Of a stretch of DNA of 64,000 bases, positions 1-11,952 are shown piece by piece. Numbering within the stretch: the stretch's first letter is position 1; every line of letters begins with the position of its first letter. Where the stretch lies: NCBI GenBank assembly GCA_020091685.1, contig CM034604.1, forward strand, positions 6,375,820-6,439,819. Direction: 5' to 3'. The notes beneath the pieces were generated by a model, which was given only the letters and a program-made list of their open reading frames with translations, did no database searches and was not told the origin of the DNA. The stretch comes from Lutjanus erythropterus (Eukaryota > Chordata > Actinopteri > Lutjaniformes > Lutjanidae). The translations under genes were made by a program, and so were the position numbers.

Positions 1-911
1 GGGGTGAAACTGGAATGAACTATTTGGTAAAGACCACGCAAAACAACAGCTTGTGAGGCAGAAACATCACTTGAATTCTTTGATTTGGGTTTTTTTTTGT
101 CTGTGTGGTGAACGATCAAATTCTCAAATCCGTCTGAACATCACACGAAAATGATCATTCTTGAACTTTGTGACAGAAAGATGAATTCAAGTCAAACCCT
201 CTTCATCACAGATGGCCAGACTAATAGCTGTCCTTCTGATGTAATATTTGCAAGGACGTGGCATCAAACGTGTTTTCAGGACTGAAATATTAACACAAAT
301 CAACATGAATCTGCTGCCTGTGACAGAAGAATTTGTGCTGCAGTCTCAGTGTTTGACAGCGAGATAATCAATGAAAGATAAAAAAACAGCAATTCAAATG
401 GTGAAACATTAACAATTTTCCTTTTAACATCATGACTGACTGGTGTAATAATCTGACTTTTCTTTTATCATGCACTTTCCAAATGTGATCTGGCATCTGC
501 AGCTTCAGTAAAGAATCGTTTTTCATATTTTTTGCAGAAAAAAACAACTAAACTTAATTTTAAAATAACATATCTGCTTAAGAAACAACTTTTTGACACT
601 CTTCACTGAGTGTGATGTTAATGGACACTTTAGACTTAAGAGGACTTCTTGTGTAGGACATATTGTCTCGCACAATCTCCACAAAAGCAAAAGAAAAGTC
701 ACGAAAAATTAGACCTTTATTATGTTCAGAAACTTCAGGTTGCATTGAGGTTGTGCGACAAATATGTGTTGAGTGTTTTATAAGTGTTATTGTCTGTTTG
801 CACATTTTATATTTGTTTCTTCCTTCACTACGTAACATGCAGCTGCTCCCCTGAAGCAAACACCTGTGAATCTCTGCACTCATGGACCTCCTTTATGGCA
901 CTTTTGTGTCT
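1..911. other. Non-coding sequence, nothing recognised
   Basis: AT-rich sequence with a short poly-T run near 90. Overlapping short ORFs at 578-966 on both strands have no domain, no codon bias and no splice context. Confidence 0.5.
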
Positions 912-1490
912 TTATGGTTCCTTTGTGCCTGCTGGTAATTGTTTTGTCTCTTTGTGTTTTTTCTGACTACTCAATTGTTTTGTCTCTGTGATACTTTCGT
1001 GTCTCCTTATAGTCATTTTGTGTCTCTCTGTGGTACTTTGTGTGTTCTCATAAATGTTTTGTCTCTTTATGGTACTTTTGTGTCTTCTTGTAGACATTTT
1101 GTGTCTCTTAGTGGAACTTTGCCTTTTTGTGGCACTTTTGTGTCTGCCCATAGTCATTTTGTGTTTCTTTATAGTGCTTTTGTGTCCTCACATGGTCCTT
1201 TTTTCTCTCTTTGTGGTAGTTTTGTGTCTCCTTATGGTACTGTTGTATCTCCTTGTACTCATTTTGTTTCTCTTTATGATACTTTTGTGTCACCTTGTAG
1301 TTGTCTGTACTTTTTTCCCCCTCTCTGTGTTACTTTTGTATCTTCTCATAATTGATTTCTATCTTTCTGGTACTTCTGTGTGTTCCAGAGGTAGAGGTTT
1401 TGTGTCACCTCACAGATATTTTGTGCTTCTTTGTGGTACTGTTGTGTCTCCTTGTAACTGTTTTGTCTCTTTATGGTACATAATAACATT
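912..1490. repeat. Degenerate T-rich minisatellite
   Basis: About 580 bp of imperfect repeats of a 20-bp unit of the type TTTTGTGTCTCTTTATGGTA, often paired into units of about 40 bp with alternating TATGGTAC and TATAGTCA ends. Open frames run through it on both strands, but they are low-complexity translations of the repeat. Confidence 0.85.
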
Positions 1491-2635
1491 TCTTTGTATA
1501 AAAAGATCTAATAATATTATTATGTAATGATGAATTATCATCTACTACCTGAGTTTCTGTTTATTTATAACTCTGTGAATATGTTTTTGCTTCTCTTTCT
1601 TTTCCTTTCATAAGATAGATTTACACATTCGACAGTCTTCTTTTCACTAACTAAAGAGTATAAATGACGTTCAGTCAGGAGACTAATCGACTCATTGTTT
1701 TAGCTCCAGTGTTTCATCATATTGTGTCTTTTCCTGGCACACACACATATTTATCCCATGAAAAGATTCAGTATATTCAAGCTGATAAATGACCTCGATT
1801 TTTATCTTGTTAGTTTTAAATTAAATGCGAATTTCAAAACAAACGTGTTTCATTCGAAGGACAACCATATTGTTTGGGTTTGGTTAATCATGGACTCTTG
1901 TGGAGTGACAGGAGCTAAAAAGCAGGACGTTGTATGTGGACACAGCTGCCCACATGTGTGCACATTTAGCCCGGGGCCATTTGTCATGATTTGGTCCTGA
2001 CCCCTTAGTGTCACCGTTTGGGTTTTTTAAGTAATTTCCTGTTTTATTTTGTAGTCCTCGCCTTCAATCATGTGTCAAGAAGAGTCACAGGAACAGAAAC
2101 TGCGTCACTTTCCACAGGGGACGTAAACAGTATTCCCTGTTTTTACTGAAATAAAAATATCTAATGAAAAGAAACAACAAAACAAAATCTGAAAAATATA
2201 TATTAAAATGAATGTAAATAAATATGATTTGATTAATTTACAAGATGTACAGTGTCATTCCTAAATTGATAGTATTATGCAGATTTACAGATTATTATGT
2301 AATATTATTTTAATTATTGAATATTATGATGTATTTCTGTCATGTCAACCTTGATAACTATCACTGGTTACATTTGTTACAATGACAATACTTATACACT
2401 AAACAATATAAAATATTACATATAAAAATAAATATAGAGAGACATATTTACATAAATTATTTAATTAATTTTAATATTATTATATATTATTAAATTAGAT
2501 TTAATTTGTGAATTGTTTTTAAATTAAAAAAATGTAATTTAATGAACAGAAAAAATAAAAATATCTATGGCTTTAGATATAAAACTCCTATGTTGGCTCT
2601 ATTGTTTGTTTTCGGTGCACAGACTGACTGTAATC
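1491..2635. other. AT-rich non-coding stretch containing one interspersed repeat copy
   Basis: Apart from the repeat copy at 1982-2066, this is very AT-rich (especially 2150-2550, with long A/T runs and TATTA words). I see no gene. Confidence 0.5.
1982..2066 (+). repeat. Interspersed repeat, plus-strand copy (TGTCATG end)
   Basis: Begins TGTCATGATTTGG and contains TTTCCTGTTTTATTTTGTAGT. The same words in the same order occur in reverse complement at 4490-4564. Shared ends and internal order mark two copies of one family. The TG start is LTR-like, but no matching CA end or target duplication was found. Confidence 0.6.
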
Positions 2636-3333
2636 TGTCACAGTTCTGCCCAGTTTCCCTTCACCTGTTCTCCATTCCCCCAGTTTCCCTCCTGTCCCTC
2701 TGCCCCAGTAAATTTCCACTCTCCCTGTCCCTGCTCCACTCTACCTGCCAGCCACTCCCACCTCATCAGCTCAACTCCACTCACCTGCTGGCACAGCTGC
2801 AGCTCATCCACAATCAGCCCTGCTTATAAGCCTCTCCTGCACTCTCACTCTTTGCCAGATTGTTCTTCAGTATACCCCTGCAAGACTCTCCAGCCCTTTT
2901 CCCGGATTGTTTTTTTCCATTGTCTTCCCTGCCCGTCTGACTCTCCTGCCTCGCCTGGTTCCCGGATTCTCACCACAGCCTTCTGTTCCTGACTGTGAGA
3001 ACTTTCTCTACGTTCCCTGTTTTGCCTGCCTGTCCCTGTGGCTGCTGCCTGCTGCAAGCCTCTCTCTGTCACTCCTGCCTGTAAGAGAACGGAACTGTAT
3101 GGGTCTGAGGGCTCACGTCTTCTCCCTCGGTCCTCACGTCCAAGTTTGGCTCTACCCATTCCTCGAGTCTGACACCCTGTGACTGTTTTTGGGCTCCCAG
3201 CCCGTAGAGTGACTGTAACCTGTGATTCTTCGTCAGGTCTAGTTCCTGTTCTCTTTTTGTTTAAATAAAGATCATTACCAACTGTCCCAGAATTGTTGAG
3301 TGCTGCTATTGGGTCCAAAGAACACCCGTTACA
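2636..3333 (+). mobile_element. Solo LTR of a retrotransposon (Gypsy-like by appearance)
   Basis: The element is 698 bp, starts TGTCA and ends TTACA, and is flanked on both sides by the same 5 bp, TAATC (2631-2635 and 3334-3338). It holds a TATAAG box at 2825-2830 and an AATAAA signal at 3264-3269 followed by about 64 bp, in the order expected for U3-R-U5. No gag-pol interior or second LTR is present, so this is a recombined solo LTR. Assignment to Gypsy rests on its resemblance to fish Gypsy LTRs and the 5-bp duplication. Confidence 0.85.
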
Positions 3334-3338
3334 TAATC

Positions 3339-4089
3339 TTGCAAACTAACTAAGTCTGTGCTTAAGTGGAAAAGCCTGGCCTGAATTAACGTCAACTCAA
3401 GGCTTAAGCTGAGACAGTTTAGCCAATGCTAACTCAAGTCAGGTTAAAATAAGCTTGCTTTCTGTGCGTGCACGGAGAATATAAGCAGCTGATCTTCAAA
3501 AAGAGGATAAAATGTCACAAAAAAGAAGAAATAAAACAAGAGTGATTTTCTTCTCAGCTGCAGGACAAACTCTGAAGATCAAGTTATACAATGAATATGA
3601 AGGGTTCATTAAAAAAAGGTCAATATTGCCACAATTAACAACCTAAAAGGGGTATCTCGACAAGAAACCACAAGTACAAAAAATTCTGGCCTGTGGCACC
3701 CTGCCCCTTTAGCTCACATGGTGGAGCGTCATGTACTGAGGCCTCAGTAACCACAGAGGCTCACCTACATGTCACCCTCTCTCGCTCATTCCTCCTTTTC
3801 CTGTCTTCAGCTGCACTATATAGCAAAAAACACAAAAAGCCACAACAATCATTTTTGAAAAGATATACAAGTATTGTTTTATTTGTATTTGTTAATAAAT
3901 GTCCAATCTTGCTGCAGGAGAGTCAGTAACTGTTCAGTATTGATCCTGATATTACAAACTACATAATCAGCTGCACGTTAAAACATTTTCTCATTCATAG
4001 GACGTCCATTTGATTTACAAGCATCATCTGCTCATTTACACTGGAAGTCAGAAACTGGACATGAAGCACAAAAATGTAAAAAATGTAAG
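3339..4089. other. Non-coding sequence, nothing recognised
   Basis: Follows the solo LTR. Mixed AT-rich sequence with no open frame of interest, no TIR and no clear repeat. Confidence 0.45.
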
Positions 4090-4564
4090 TTGAAGTAGGA
4101 AATGAAGAAACTGGAGACGCAGCAGAAGGTCATGGTTTGGACTTTGGACATAATATGAATGTTTTTTGTCTTCACAGCTTGAACAAACGAGTGAATGAAT
4201 AAATAACATCTTAAAAACTTAAAAGGTTCAACAACAGTCCAAAACAGCAAACAAAACAGGGTGGGAGAAGGCAAAAAAAAAATACTGAGACAAACACAAT
4301 AAAATAACACAGGAAAGCTGAGAACACAAAGGTAACAAATCAGACAAAGATGCACAGAAACAGGTGAGTATATATATATATATACACAGGGTTTCCTGTG
4401 GGGATGATCAGGGGCAGGTGAGTAATAAACAACAGGTAAAAACAATCAGAAATGAAAAAGGCAGGAAAACGAACAAAGACAGGCAGTACAGACAAGATAC
4501 ATGAGGGAAGACAAGCACTACAAAATAAAACAGGAAGTAACTTTCAAAAACCCAAATCATGACA
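4090..4564 (-). repeat. Interspersed repeat, minus-strand copy
   Basis: Read on the minus strand it starts TGTCATGATTTGG at 4564 and runs through the CCTGTTTTATTTTGTAGT words shared with 1982-2066. It then passes through an (AT)n hairpin near 4371-4384 and a CT-rich body. The longer copy suggests the plus-strand copy is truncated. The far boundary is uncertain. Confidence 0.5.
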
Positions 4565-4676
4565 CTCAGCTCCTGTTAAGGGATACAATATTTTAGACAG
4601 AGTGCTTCCAGTTTTGAGTCAAATGTTGGGTTAAACAGACAAAGTATTGCGTTGGTGTGAAAGAACACATCTGGCC

Positions 4677-4805
4677 TGCGCAGAGCTCTAACTTGACCCC
4701 ATCCAGGACCTCTGAGATTAACCAGAACCAGACCTTATCACCAGCATCAGTGACTAATGATCTCGTGGCTGAATTGGAGCAAATCCTGCAGCCAGGTTCA
4801 GTTTC
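4677..4805 (+). pseudogene. Tc1-type transposase C-terminal remnant
   Basis: The translation contains the order SSNLTPS ... SVTNDLVAELEQIL, resembling the end of Tc1-family transposases (a DLNPIEHLWDEL-type motif, then a SVPDLTNALVAEWKQI-type stretch). The catalytic Asp/Glu part and the element ends are missing. It is a short, heavily decayed scrap. Confidence 0.5.
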
Positions 4806-6760
4806 ACAAAAACATTTTAGACTGGCCTCATTTTCCTCTTATTATTCTACCGCAAGTCCGACAGTTTCACAAAAATAAAGACTTCTTTTAGCCTTAAAAA
4901 GTTAGTCACCCTACCCTTCAGGGTGACTCTGAACTGAAAGACATGTTTCCATGGCGACAGATCAGCGGCACCAAACACCAGAAAAGAGGCAAACACATTC
5001 GTAATTTGTGGTTTAAAAACGTTGTGGAAAGAGTAATGACAAGGGAAAGAGTTTTTAGAGAGCACAGTGGCCAACTATTGTCCTAATTTATCCCAAATTC
5101 ACAGAAAATTAGTCCCCCGGGTCGAGATCTTGACAGCTTTGTGCAACAGATGAAATAAGAGTCAGACCAAAGTCTTTGAAAAACTGGCCTGTGGGTCCAA
5201 AATCTGGAGGCAAGCCTGAAATGCAATTTTAGCATGCTCATATGGTCACTGTGCTGAGAAAAGAAAAAAAACACGTTCTCATGAAGTCCAAGTCAATATT
5301 TAAGTGTTTTTTGTTTTTTTTTTTGTTTTTTTTATCACATATTATGTCACCTTTACACTGGTATCTGGCCCAATAATGACAAAAAAGTCACTTTGTATGA
5401 ATTAGAGTTTCTCTTTTCCTGGAAAAACTATTAAAAAGTGTCAGTGACTCAGCCTGCTCTCGGGGCATTAATAAATTTGCACCAAATGAAACGCTTTCTA
5501 GCTCATGACGCAGCAGAGCTTGGAAGGAGAATACATCCATTCACAGCAGATGTCTGTGTTTGGGGAATGGGCTTCGCTGTATAAAAGCACAACTTTCTAA
5601 CTTTATTCACTGATTTCCGTGAATCTGATCATCTGATCTGATATGTCATGAAGAAAATATTTTCTGGTTTTCATTCTGGTGTCCTACTCAGGCTACTCAG
5701 CTTCAACTCTCCCAAAGAAAAAACTCCCCACTCTCTCAAAGTAACGAACTGTAACTGTTAGCTGCTTTTAATCGGGCAACAGAACCAGGCAGCCTCTCAG
5801 TGAACACCTCCTGTCACCAGGACCAACACATCCTCAGAAAACGATAGGGAATGCAGAACAGAGGTCGTTTTCTGAAAGAAAGATAATAATATAGATAATA
5901 AAGTAAATTAGCTAGTAACGACTAACTGCTGTTAGCTCGGTGGCTCCAGACTGGGAGCCAAACCCGTCAAGAAAACCACCAGAGTATTGTAGCCTATTGA
6001 GACGCGAAGTCACACCTCTTCTGGTGTGCCCCATGGGACCTCACATCAGAAAAAAATATGAACGATAAACTATGGCGAGAGACAGAATTTTTTTTATCCC
6101 CTTTGAACTGTGCCACGGATTACACAACATGATGTTTGTCAATTTAAAACATCATTTTACAAGACAAGAAAGTCTCAGTTTGTCATATGTTTGTCGCAAT
6201 TTAGCTTTGTATGAAACCACCCAATGAGTTACATCTCGCACAATATACCAACACACACTTCCCCTTGTAACGTCATCTTACCTGAAGTGTTTTCTTCACC
6301 AACTCCTGGTCCTTTTATTAGCTGTGAAGAGGAAAAAAACACTGTTGTGTGACTACATCCCGGTACGAAAACACACAGGCATCGTAGCTTCAGCGGCTAA
6401 TGTTTGCTTTTGGAGGGAGAAAGTTACGACTTACTCTACACGACTTCTGGGTGTGTAGTCTTTCTAATCATGTATCCTCACACTCTGATGCTAATATTTT
6501 GCCACAGACTACATGGTGGTCCTATGGAAGGGGAGGGACTTTGCCTTTCTATTTCCTGTTGTCAAACTGACCTCCATTTTGGTCCCCGTCCGGCCATTTT
6601 CACTGGGAGCTCTCAGTCCAGGAACAGCCAGCTTATTTATATTGTTACTACTCTACTTATTGTATTATTCTTGTACTTCTACTCATTAATTGTTACTTTC
6701 CTGTGTTTCAGTCTAATTGCTGTTGTTGCAATGACACCTGAATTTACCTTCTGTGATTAA
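4806..6760. other. Non-coding sequence with only short low-value ORFs
   Basis: T-run at about 5308-5332. A 118-codon ORF at 6404-6760 has hydrophobic stretches but no family resemblance, and it ends right at a retrotransposon-like 3' tail. No gene is supported. Confidence 0.45.
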
Positions 6761-6816
6761 TAAAGAGAAATTATGTTATCTCATCTCATCTTATCTTATC
6801 TTATCTTAGCTAACAG
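6755..6816 (+). repeat. Retroelement-like 3' tail with (TTATC)n
   Basis: A TTAATAAAG end is followed by tandem TCATC / TTATC pentamers. Some fish LINEs and SINEs terminate this way. The body upstream was not recognised. Confidence 0.4.
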
Positions 6817-7171
6817 AACCACTCTCCCTCTGTTACATCCATTAACCACTTTCGCTGCAAGGTGGGGGGGCATCACACACAACACTATTAGCTACCATAA
6901 ACACCAATCAGTGTCTGCAACAAGTCCATCCTGAGCTGTCTGATTTACAGGAAATCAATAACAATCAATAAGCACTCCACAGAGTGTTTAAGTATTTAAG
7001 GATTATCTAAAATACAGCAGCACTGATGTCAAGTGCTTATTCTCCTACATGTTCAGCCAAAACACTCTAGAGACTTCTCTCTGTAAGCTTTGAAAAGCCT
7101 CCCAGTTTAATGAGAAATCTTCCTAAGATTGAGTCATTGATCAGGTAATACCTGATTAATAGAGCTCTAAA

Positions 7172-8053
7172 CTCTTAGAAATAAAGACACTAATTAGAAA
7201 GTTTCCTCAGGAAAACCCAACAGGAAAACCTTATTTTGTCTTCCGGTAGAGTGTTTCTAAAGGATCCACTTGGAGCCCTTTCAAAGTGTTCTACCGAGAA
7301 CCCAACATAAAGAGTTATACAAACATGTAGAACCATCTGTGAAAGGTTCCCAGTAGGTCCCCCGTCTACCAAATTAGATATGGTTCTTGAACCAGTTTTG
7401 TTCAAGATTCTTAGGAAGCTTGGTGCTAGCTAGAGAAGTAGCTCATGTTTCGAGCAGAACCATTGTAATGAACAGAGGGCACTGCACAGTGCAAAGCGAT
7501 TTGTAGAACATCATACTCCCATTTCTGCTCCCAAGGAAAATCTGCTTGTTTGGCTCCAGCTGGGAACCAACATTTCGGGTTTGGTGGAAATGCTTGGAAC
7601 GGTACAAATGATTACAAACGTGAACCGGAAGGGGGCCAGTTCCATATTGGTGGTAAAGACCAAACAGAGATTCTACAGAGGACCTTTCTATGGTGTAATG
7701 GTTCCATGTAAAACCCTCCCTGAGGATTCTATCAAGAATCTTTTCACCTTTTAAGGTTGCTAACAAGAACCTACCCAGGTGGTTCTACCAAGAACCTTTT
7801 TGTATTTCAAAGATTTTATCTAGAACACACCCAGGGGTTCTATCAACAGCTCTTTTATATTCCAAAGATTTAATTTAGAACTCCTCTGGGGGTTTCTATC
7901 TGAACCCTTTTATATCACAAGGCTTTTATCTAGAACCCACACAGGGGGATCGACCAATTGGTAGGAGGATCTCAACAATTCTCAAGCATTTTTTTTCTGG
8001 ATAGAACCTGAGCCCTTCAACAAAAACCCTTTTGGAGCCCTTATTTCTAAGAG
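7172..8053. mobile_element. Non-autonomous TIR transposon with internal AGAACC repeats
   Basis: Perfect 13-bp terminal inverted repeats: CTCTTAGAAATAA at 7172-7184 and its complement at 8041-8053. The 882-bp interior is dominated by AGAACC / GGTTCT words in both orientations. At 7740-7960 there are three to four tandem units of about 60 bp (TTTTATATTCCAAAG, then ATCTAGAACCCACCCAGGGG-type). No transposase is present. The target duplication is not clear. Confidence 0.75.
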
Positions 8054-9643
8054 CGTAGGCCACCGAGGACTGAATCTTTCAAGAGGACTGACCTGCAGGC
8101 TATTTAAATGGAATGCTCCTATGACCATCAGCCCTGTGACACAGAGTAATGCTGTTCAGAAGCTGAAAATTCTGTTAAAGGAAATAGGTCAAGCTTCAAA
8201 ACATCCTCCTGTAACTGAGGAATGTGGAAAACAGAGGGACTGAGCGTCTCGGTGTTTCCTCACGTTGTCTAAAATGAACCGACCTTCATGTGAATTCTGC
8301 TTCAGGATGGACCGTCAGATCCCGCAGCCTCAGTCTTGTCCTGCTGCAGCACCTAGTGGACAACCGGGACACCTGACAGTTCTGTAAATGTGATGAGCAT
8401 TTCAATGACGGGATCACATGGATTACAATTGTAGAATAACCATGAACATGACAACAATGGACATACAAATATGAGCATATTTCGACTGTCTGCATTTAAT
8501 ATACTGTATTGTAGGAATACTGTAATATTCCTGAAGTACAAGCAGTGGTAGAACATGTACAGTTTTAAGGTACTTGGCCTACTACACTCTAATAGAATAG
8601 TATTTCGTGTGGAATTTTAGGAAATGTAATGAATTCCTAAGTTCCTGAGACTCTCACCCTCCCTGCTAAACTTTTTAAATTTAACCACTTTATTTAATAA
8701 GACCCCAAGACACACAGGTAATAAACTTAAAAAAAATGATCATACCTGTCCTTTTTTTTATTGCAGGGTGCTTTAATTCAGAACGAGGTGCAAACATTAA
8801 GAGACAGTGCGACAACAGCCTTTACACAACAGAAGCGTTCTAAACACAAATATAACCGAACAAATATCAGTACAAAAAGAAAAAGTTCCCACCACTTTCC
8901 AAATCAAAACTAACTACACCCTTTGAGTATTTTTAGAGCATTCTTCTATTTGAATATCTCTGAACATAAATTAATTTAAGGAATGAATTAATTTCAGTCA
9001 ATTAGACAGGGACGTGTCGTCCTGGTAACCAAGAAAATGGAAGAGAGGTTTGCTGTGGTTGTGTCAGCGGCTGGTGAGTGTTGTACATATGAGGATACCT
9101 GACTGCTCTCCTATCAAGCCTGGACTCAACGTGCGTCTCGCTGACCCTCCAACATCAAACAATTGTGATTAGTAAAAGACTAAATAGAGGTGTGACAGAG
9201 CAGCTCTGCACATCGGCCACCTCCAGGATGTGACAGAGTTGTGTTGGTTAAAGGGAGACATTTATGAAAATACAGATAATTTTTGCTTGATGTATATTTG
9301 AAGTTTAAGAAGATGTAAATGGTGTATGTGGTGAGAAAATGTGGATGAGTGACATCTACTTGACCCCCAGCCACTGTGTGCTTTTTCTCTTTGAAAGGTG
9401 TTTGAGTTATTGACAAGAAGTTTTTTTTTAAATAAATATCACTGTTTGCACCTTGGGAGGCCTGCATAATAAATCACACCATCATAATAGTTTCTCTGAC
9501 AGCGCCTGTGTTTTTCCAGTTTTGAGGAGTTTGAAATAGAACCTCGCAACAAGATGGTCATCATCTCACATTGTAAAATCGCTGTTAGCTGTGTAATCAA
9601 CCCTGTTAATGTAGCATCAAGTTAGCTACAAAGCTAATGTAAC
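8054..9643. other. Non-coding sequence, nothing recognised
   Basis: Short ORFs only. A poly-T/poly-A rich part lies around 8730-8760. No inverted repeats or RT motifs were found. Confidence 0.45.
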
Positions 9644-9873
9644 AGACCTTTTTCACAGCAGCCGTTTTGACATGAAATAGTAGGGTAAACATGATGATAC
9701 TAAAGCTCTATTCCATTCAGGTCAAAGAGAGTCAGTGTGCTATTATTGTGCTTGTTGGCTCACTGGAAAGGCTCTGCTACACTAAATGGAATGGGCCCTT
9801 TTTTTAGTGTCATTGGTAACACTTGTGTTTAGCCTATTATTTCATATCAACATGGCTTCACTGAAAAAGGTCT
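9644..9873. mobile_element. 230-bp MITE
   Basis: Imperfect terminal inverted repeats of about 41 bp: AGACCTTTTTCACAGCAGCC at 9644 and, in reverse complement from 9873, AGACCTTTTTCAGTGAAGCC. Both continue into TTTTGACATGAAATA / TGTTGATATGAAATA. No coding capacity. Confidence 0.75.
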
Positions 9874-10221
9874 ACAACTGACTTATTACATTTTTAGAAA
9901 GGTCAAATTTGAAAAAAGTAAAGTGCCAAGGGGCTGGACATTTCCTACGTCTGACTTGTACAAATATACAGGAAAAAACAAAGCAACTATCCTAGATTAG
10001 AAGTAGCTTGTTGTTTTAATAAACAGTGTGTTGCATTTAACATCTTTTTCCATTCAGTTTGACTCGCTTAATTTCCCACTGCCTAAACAGCCTAAGTTGT
10101 TGTTTTTGTTTTTTTTTTAAATAATAACTGTCTTGAACCAATGATTGGATACATTAGCCTATACAATTAAATCATATTTTTAAATGATCTAAGGGCCAGG
10201 TTGAGGTTGTTAACAATTAGG

Positions 10222-10969
10222 CCAGGGGCCTCATTACAGAAAAAAAAAATCCTAAGTGTTTGTCACATCTCAACTTAAGTTTCTAAGATAAGAAAAATCA
10301 ACTTAACCCTTAATAAACTTAATTCTTCAGTCAGTATTAATCCTTTCATGCTTGTAGGTGTGTTGAGGATGTACACAAGACTGCCTGTGTCCATGACAAC
10401 GTCTGTTTCATTCCACTTGTAACCAACAAACTAGCTGTTATAATGGACATGAAAAGACAGGTGATCGATTTCAGCTTTTGTGAGTTGGAAGAATTAATTG
10501 TGTCGGTGGAGGAGATGAAACACCACCTTTTTGGCAGGCTTTCTTCTGGAATATTGAGCCATGGTCCGGATTTGAGCGGACGCAGCACTTTGATCAAATT
10601 CTAAATTATTCGTCTTGGCAGTTGATATATACCCATTAATACTTTAAAGCTAATTTAAAGCACCATCATATGGTTTCAATCATAATATTTTGTGTTCATG
10701 CTGTTCCCCATCTTCACTGTCATTTTCATATGGAGCTATCAACAGTGGTGCTGCCCTCTCTGACAGTTATTTGCCATCCTAACTTTGGACAGTTCTGTAC
10801 TAACTAAATTCCTATCCTAAGATAAACTAGGATGTTTAGGATGTAATAACAAAACTCCTAAATGTCATCCTAAACTAAGATAAGATAGGATTTCAGACTT
10901 AAAATGATTTACTACACGTACAGTAACCATAACTTGACCATTAGGAAGTTCCTGTAATTAGGCCCCTGG
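10222..10969 (+). mobile_element. Harbinger-type transposon remnant
   Basis: 17-bp TIRs with one mismatch: CCAGGGGCCTCATTACA at 10222-10238, and TGTAATTAGGCCCCTGG at 10953-10969. The interior has more inverted AAGATAAG / CTAGGAT words and a short ORF resembling the Myb/SANT-like DNA-binding protein that accompanies PIF/Harbinger transposases. At 748 bp it is internally deleted, and no DDE transposase remains. A TWA target duplication is not clear. Confidence 0.7.
10443..10604 (+). pseudogene. Myb/SANT-like DNA-binding domain remnant (Harbinger accessory protein)
   Basis: A 53-codon frame from ATG 10443 to TAA 10602-10604. Residues 10-39 read FSFCELEELIVSVEE ... HHLFGRLSSGI, which fits the start of the Myb/SANT-like domain in Harbinger-encoded and NAIF1/MSANTD-type proteins (FS..EL..LV..VE....LFG.LSSG). 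The second half of the domain (tryptophan-containing helix, EWE.I..AVN) is lost. It is inside the TIR element and is not a host gene. Confidence 0.65.
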
Positions 10970-11952
10970 TCTATAATGTCAAAACCATGCGCTTCATTCC
11001 ACATCCCTGCCAGCACTTTTCTGCCAGGAAAAGAAAGAAAGAAAAGAAACGATATGTGGACATTGGGCCTTAAATGATCTCAGAACTTCTCTTTATCTGA
11101 TGTTTTTTTGGAGGGGCCTGACCCCTAAATAGCCCTGGACTTGTTTCCAGTGCTCATACACATACACACTTTTAACATAAGTACATCTAATATCTTTTAC
11201 TGAGTGCCTCTAGTCTTATGATACAGTCTGCAAAGAGTGTTTCCAGTCGTTCAGTCAAATATAATCTGATGGGTCGAGGTTGCCATCAGATAATCAGTCA
11301 TTTTATCAGTCATCAGAAGTCCAGCACTCTGCTGTATTTAAAGGGAGATTATAATTAACCACTGAGCTCCAGCTGTGGCGCTCTCATGAGTCATCTCCAC
11401 ACCTCTCTGACTCGTGCAGCTCGATGCCCACACAGCTCAAGATGTTCACGCCATCTAACTGTATGAGTAAAACTAGAAAGGCTCGTTTGAGATGAGTCAG
11501 GCCCGCGCAGAACCGGTCGGTGGCGATCATGCACGCCGGTCAGATTTGTCTCTGACAGGGGGGCGACAATGACCTCAGGAGATCAAGGCGGCTGCAGTTT
11601 TAGTGATGGACTTCCGGCGACCAAATTGAGTTATATCTAATTCATTTTCATTTAGTCGTAGAAGGTTTTGGGACATCCAGTGTTTAATTTCTCACAAATG
11701 GGATAAAAGATGATTAAAATTTACCCTTTGCTAAGCCCCGCCCTCGTTAGTTACTGTTGCTACACCTGCAAAACTTCCCATTCTTCTTGCACTGCGTTCA
11801 TGAAGTTCATGGCGATAACAAAACATGAGGTCTTTGAAGTCTTCGGGATGTAAACAAAAATAAAGACTCACAAGCAGGTTTCATAAGTTTAGCTGGCTGA
11901 TGTAAGCTGCTGCTAATTCCTTGAGTCAGCTGAGAAGTCTCAAGCCGACTTT
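10970..11952. other. Non-coding sequence, nothing recognised
   Basis: Unique-looking sequence. A GC-richer patch at 11500-11620 has no ORF or motif that I recognise. Confidence 0.45.

Noticed and set aside
939-1527. ORFs of 138 and 157 codons
   Set aside because: Repetitive Cys/Leu/Phe/Val-rich translations of the minisatellite at 912-1490.
2845-3318. 157-codon minus-strand ORF
   Set aside because: It runs antisense through the solo LTR and matches nothing recognisable.
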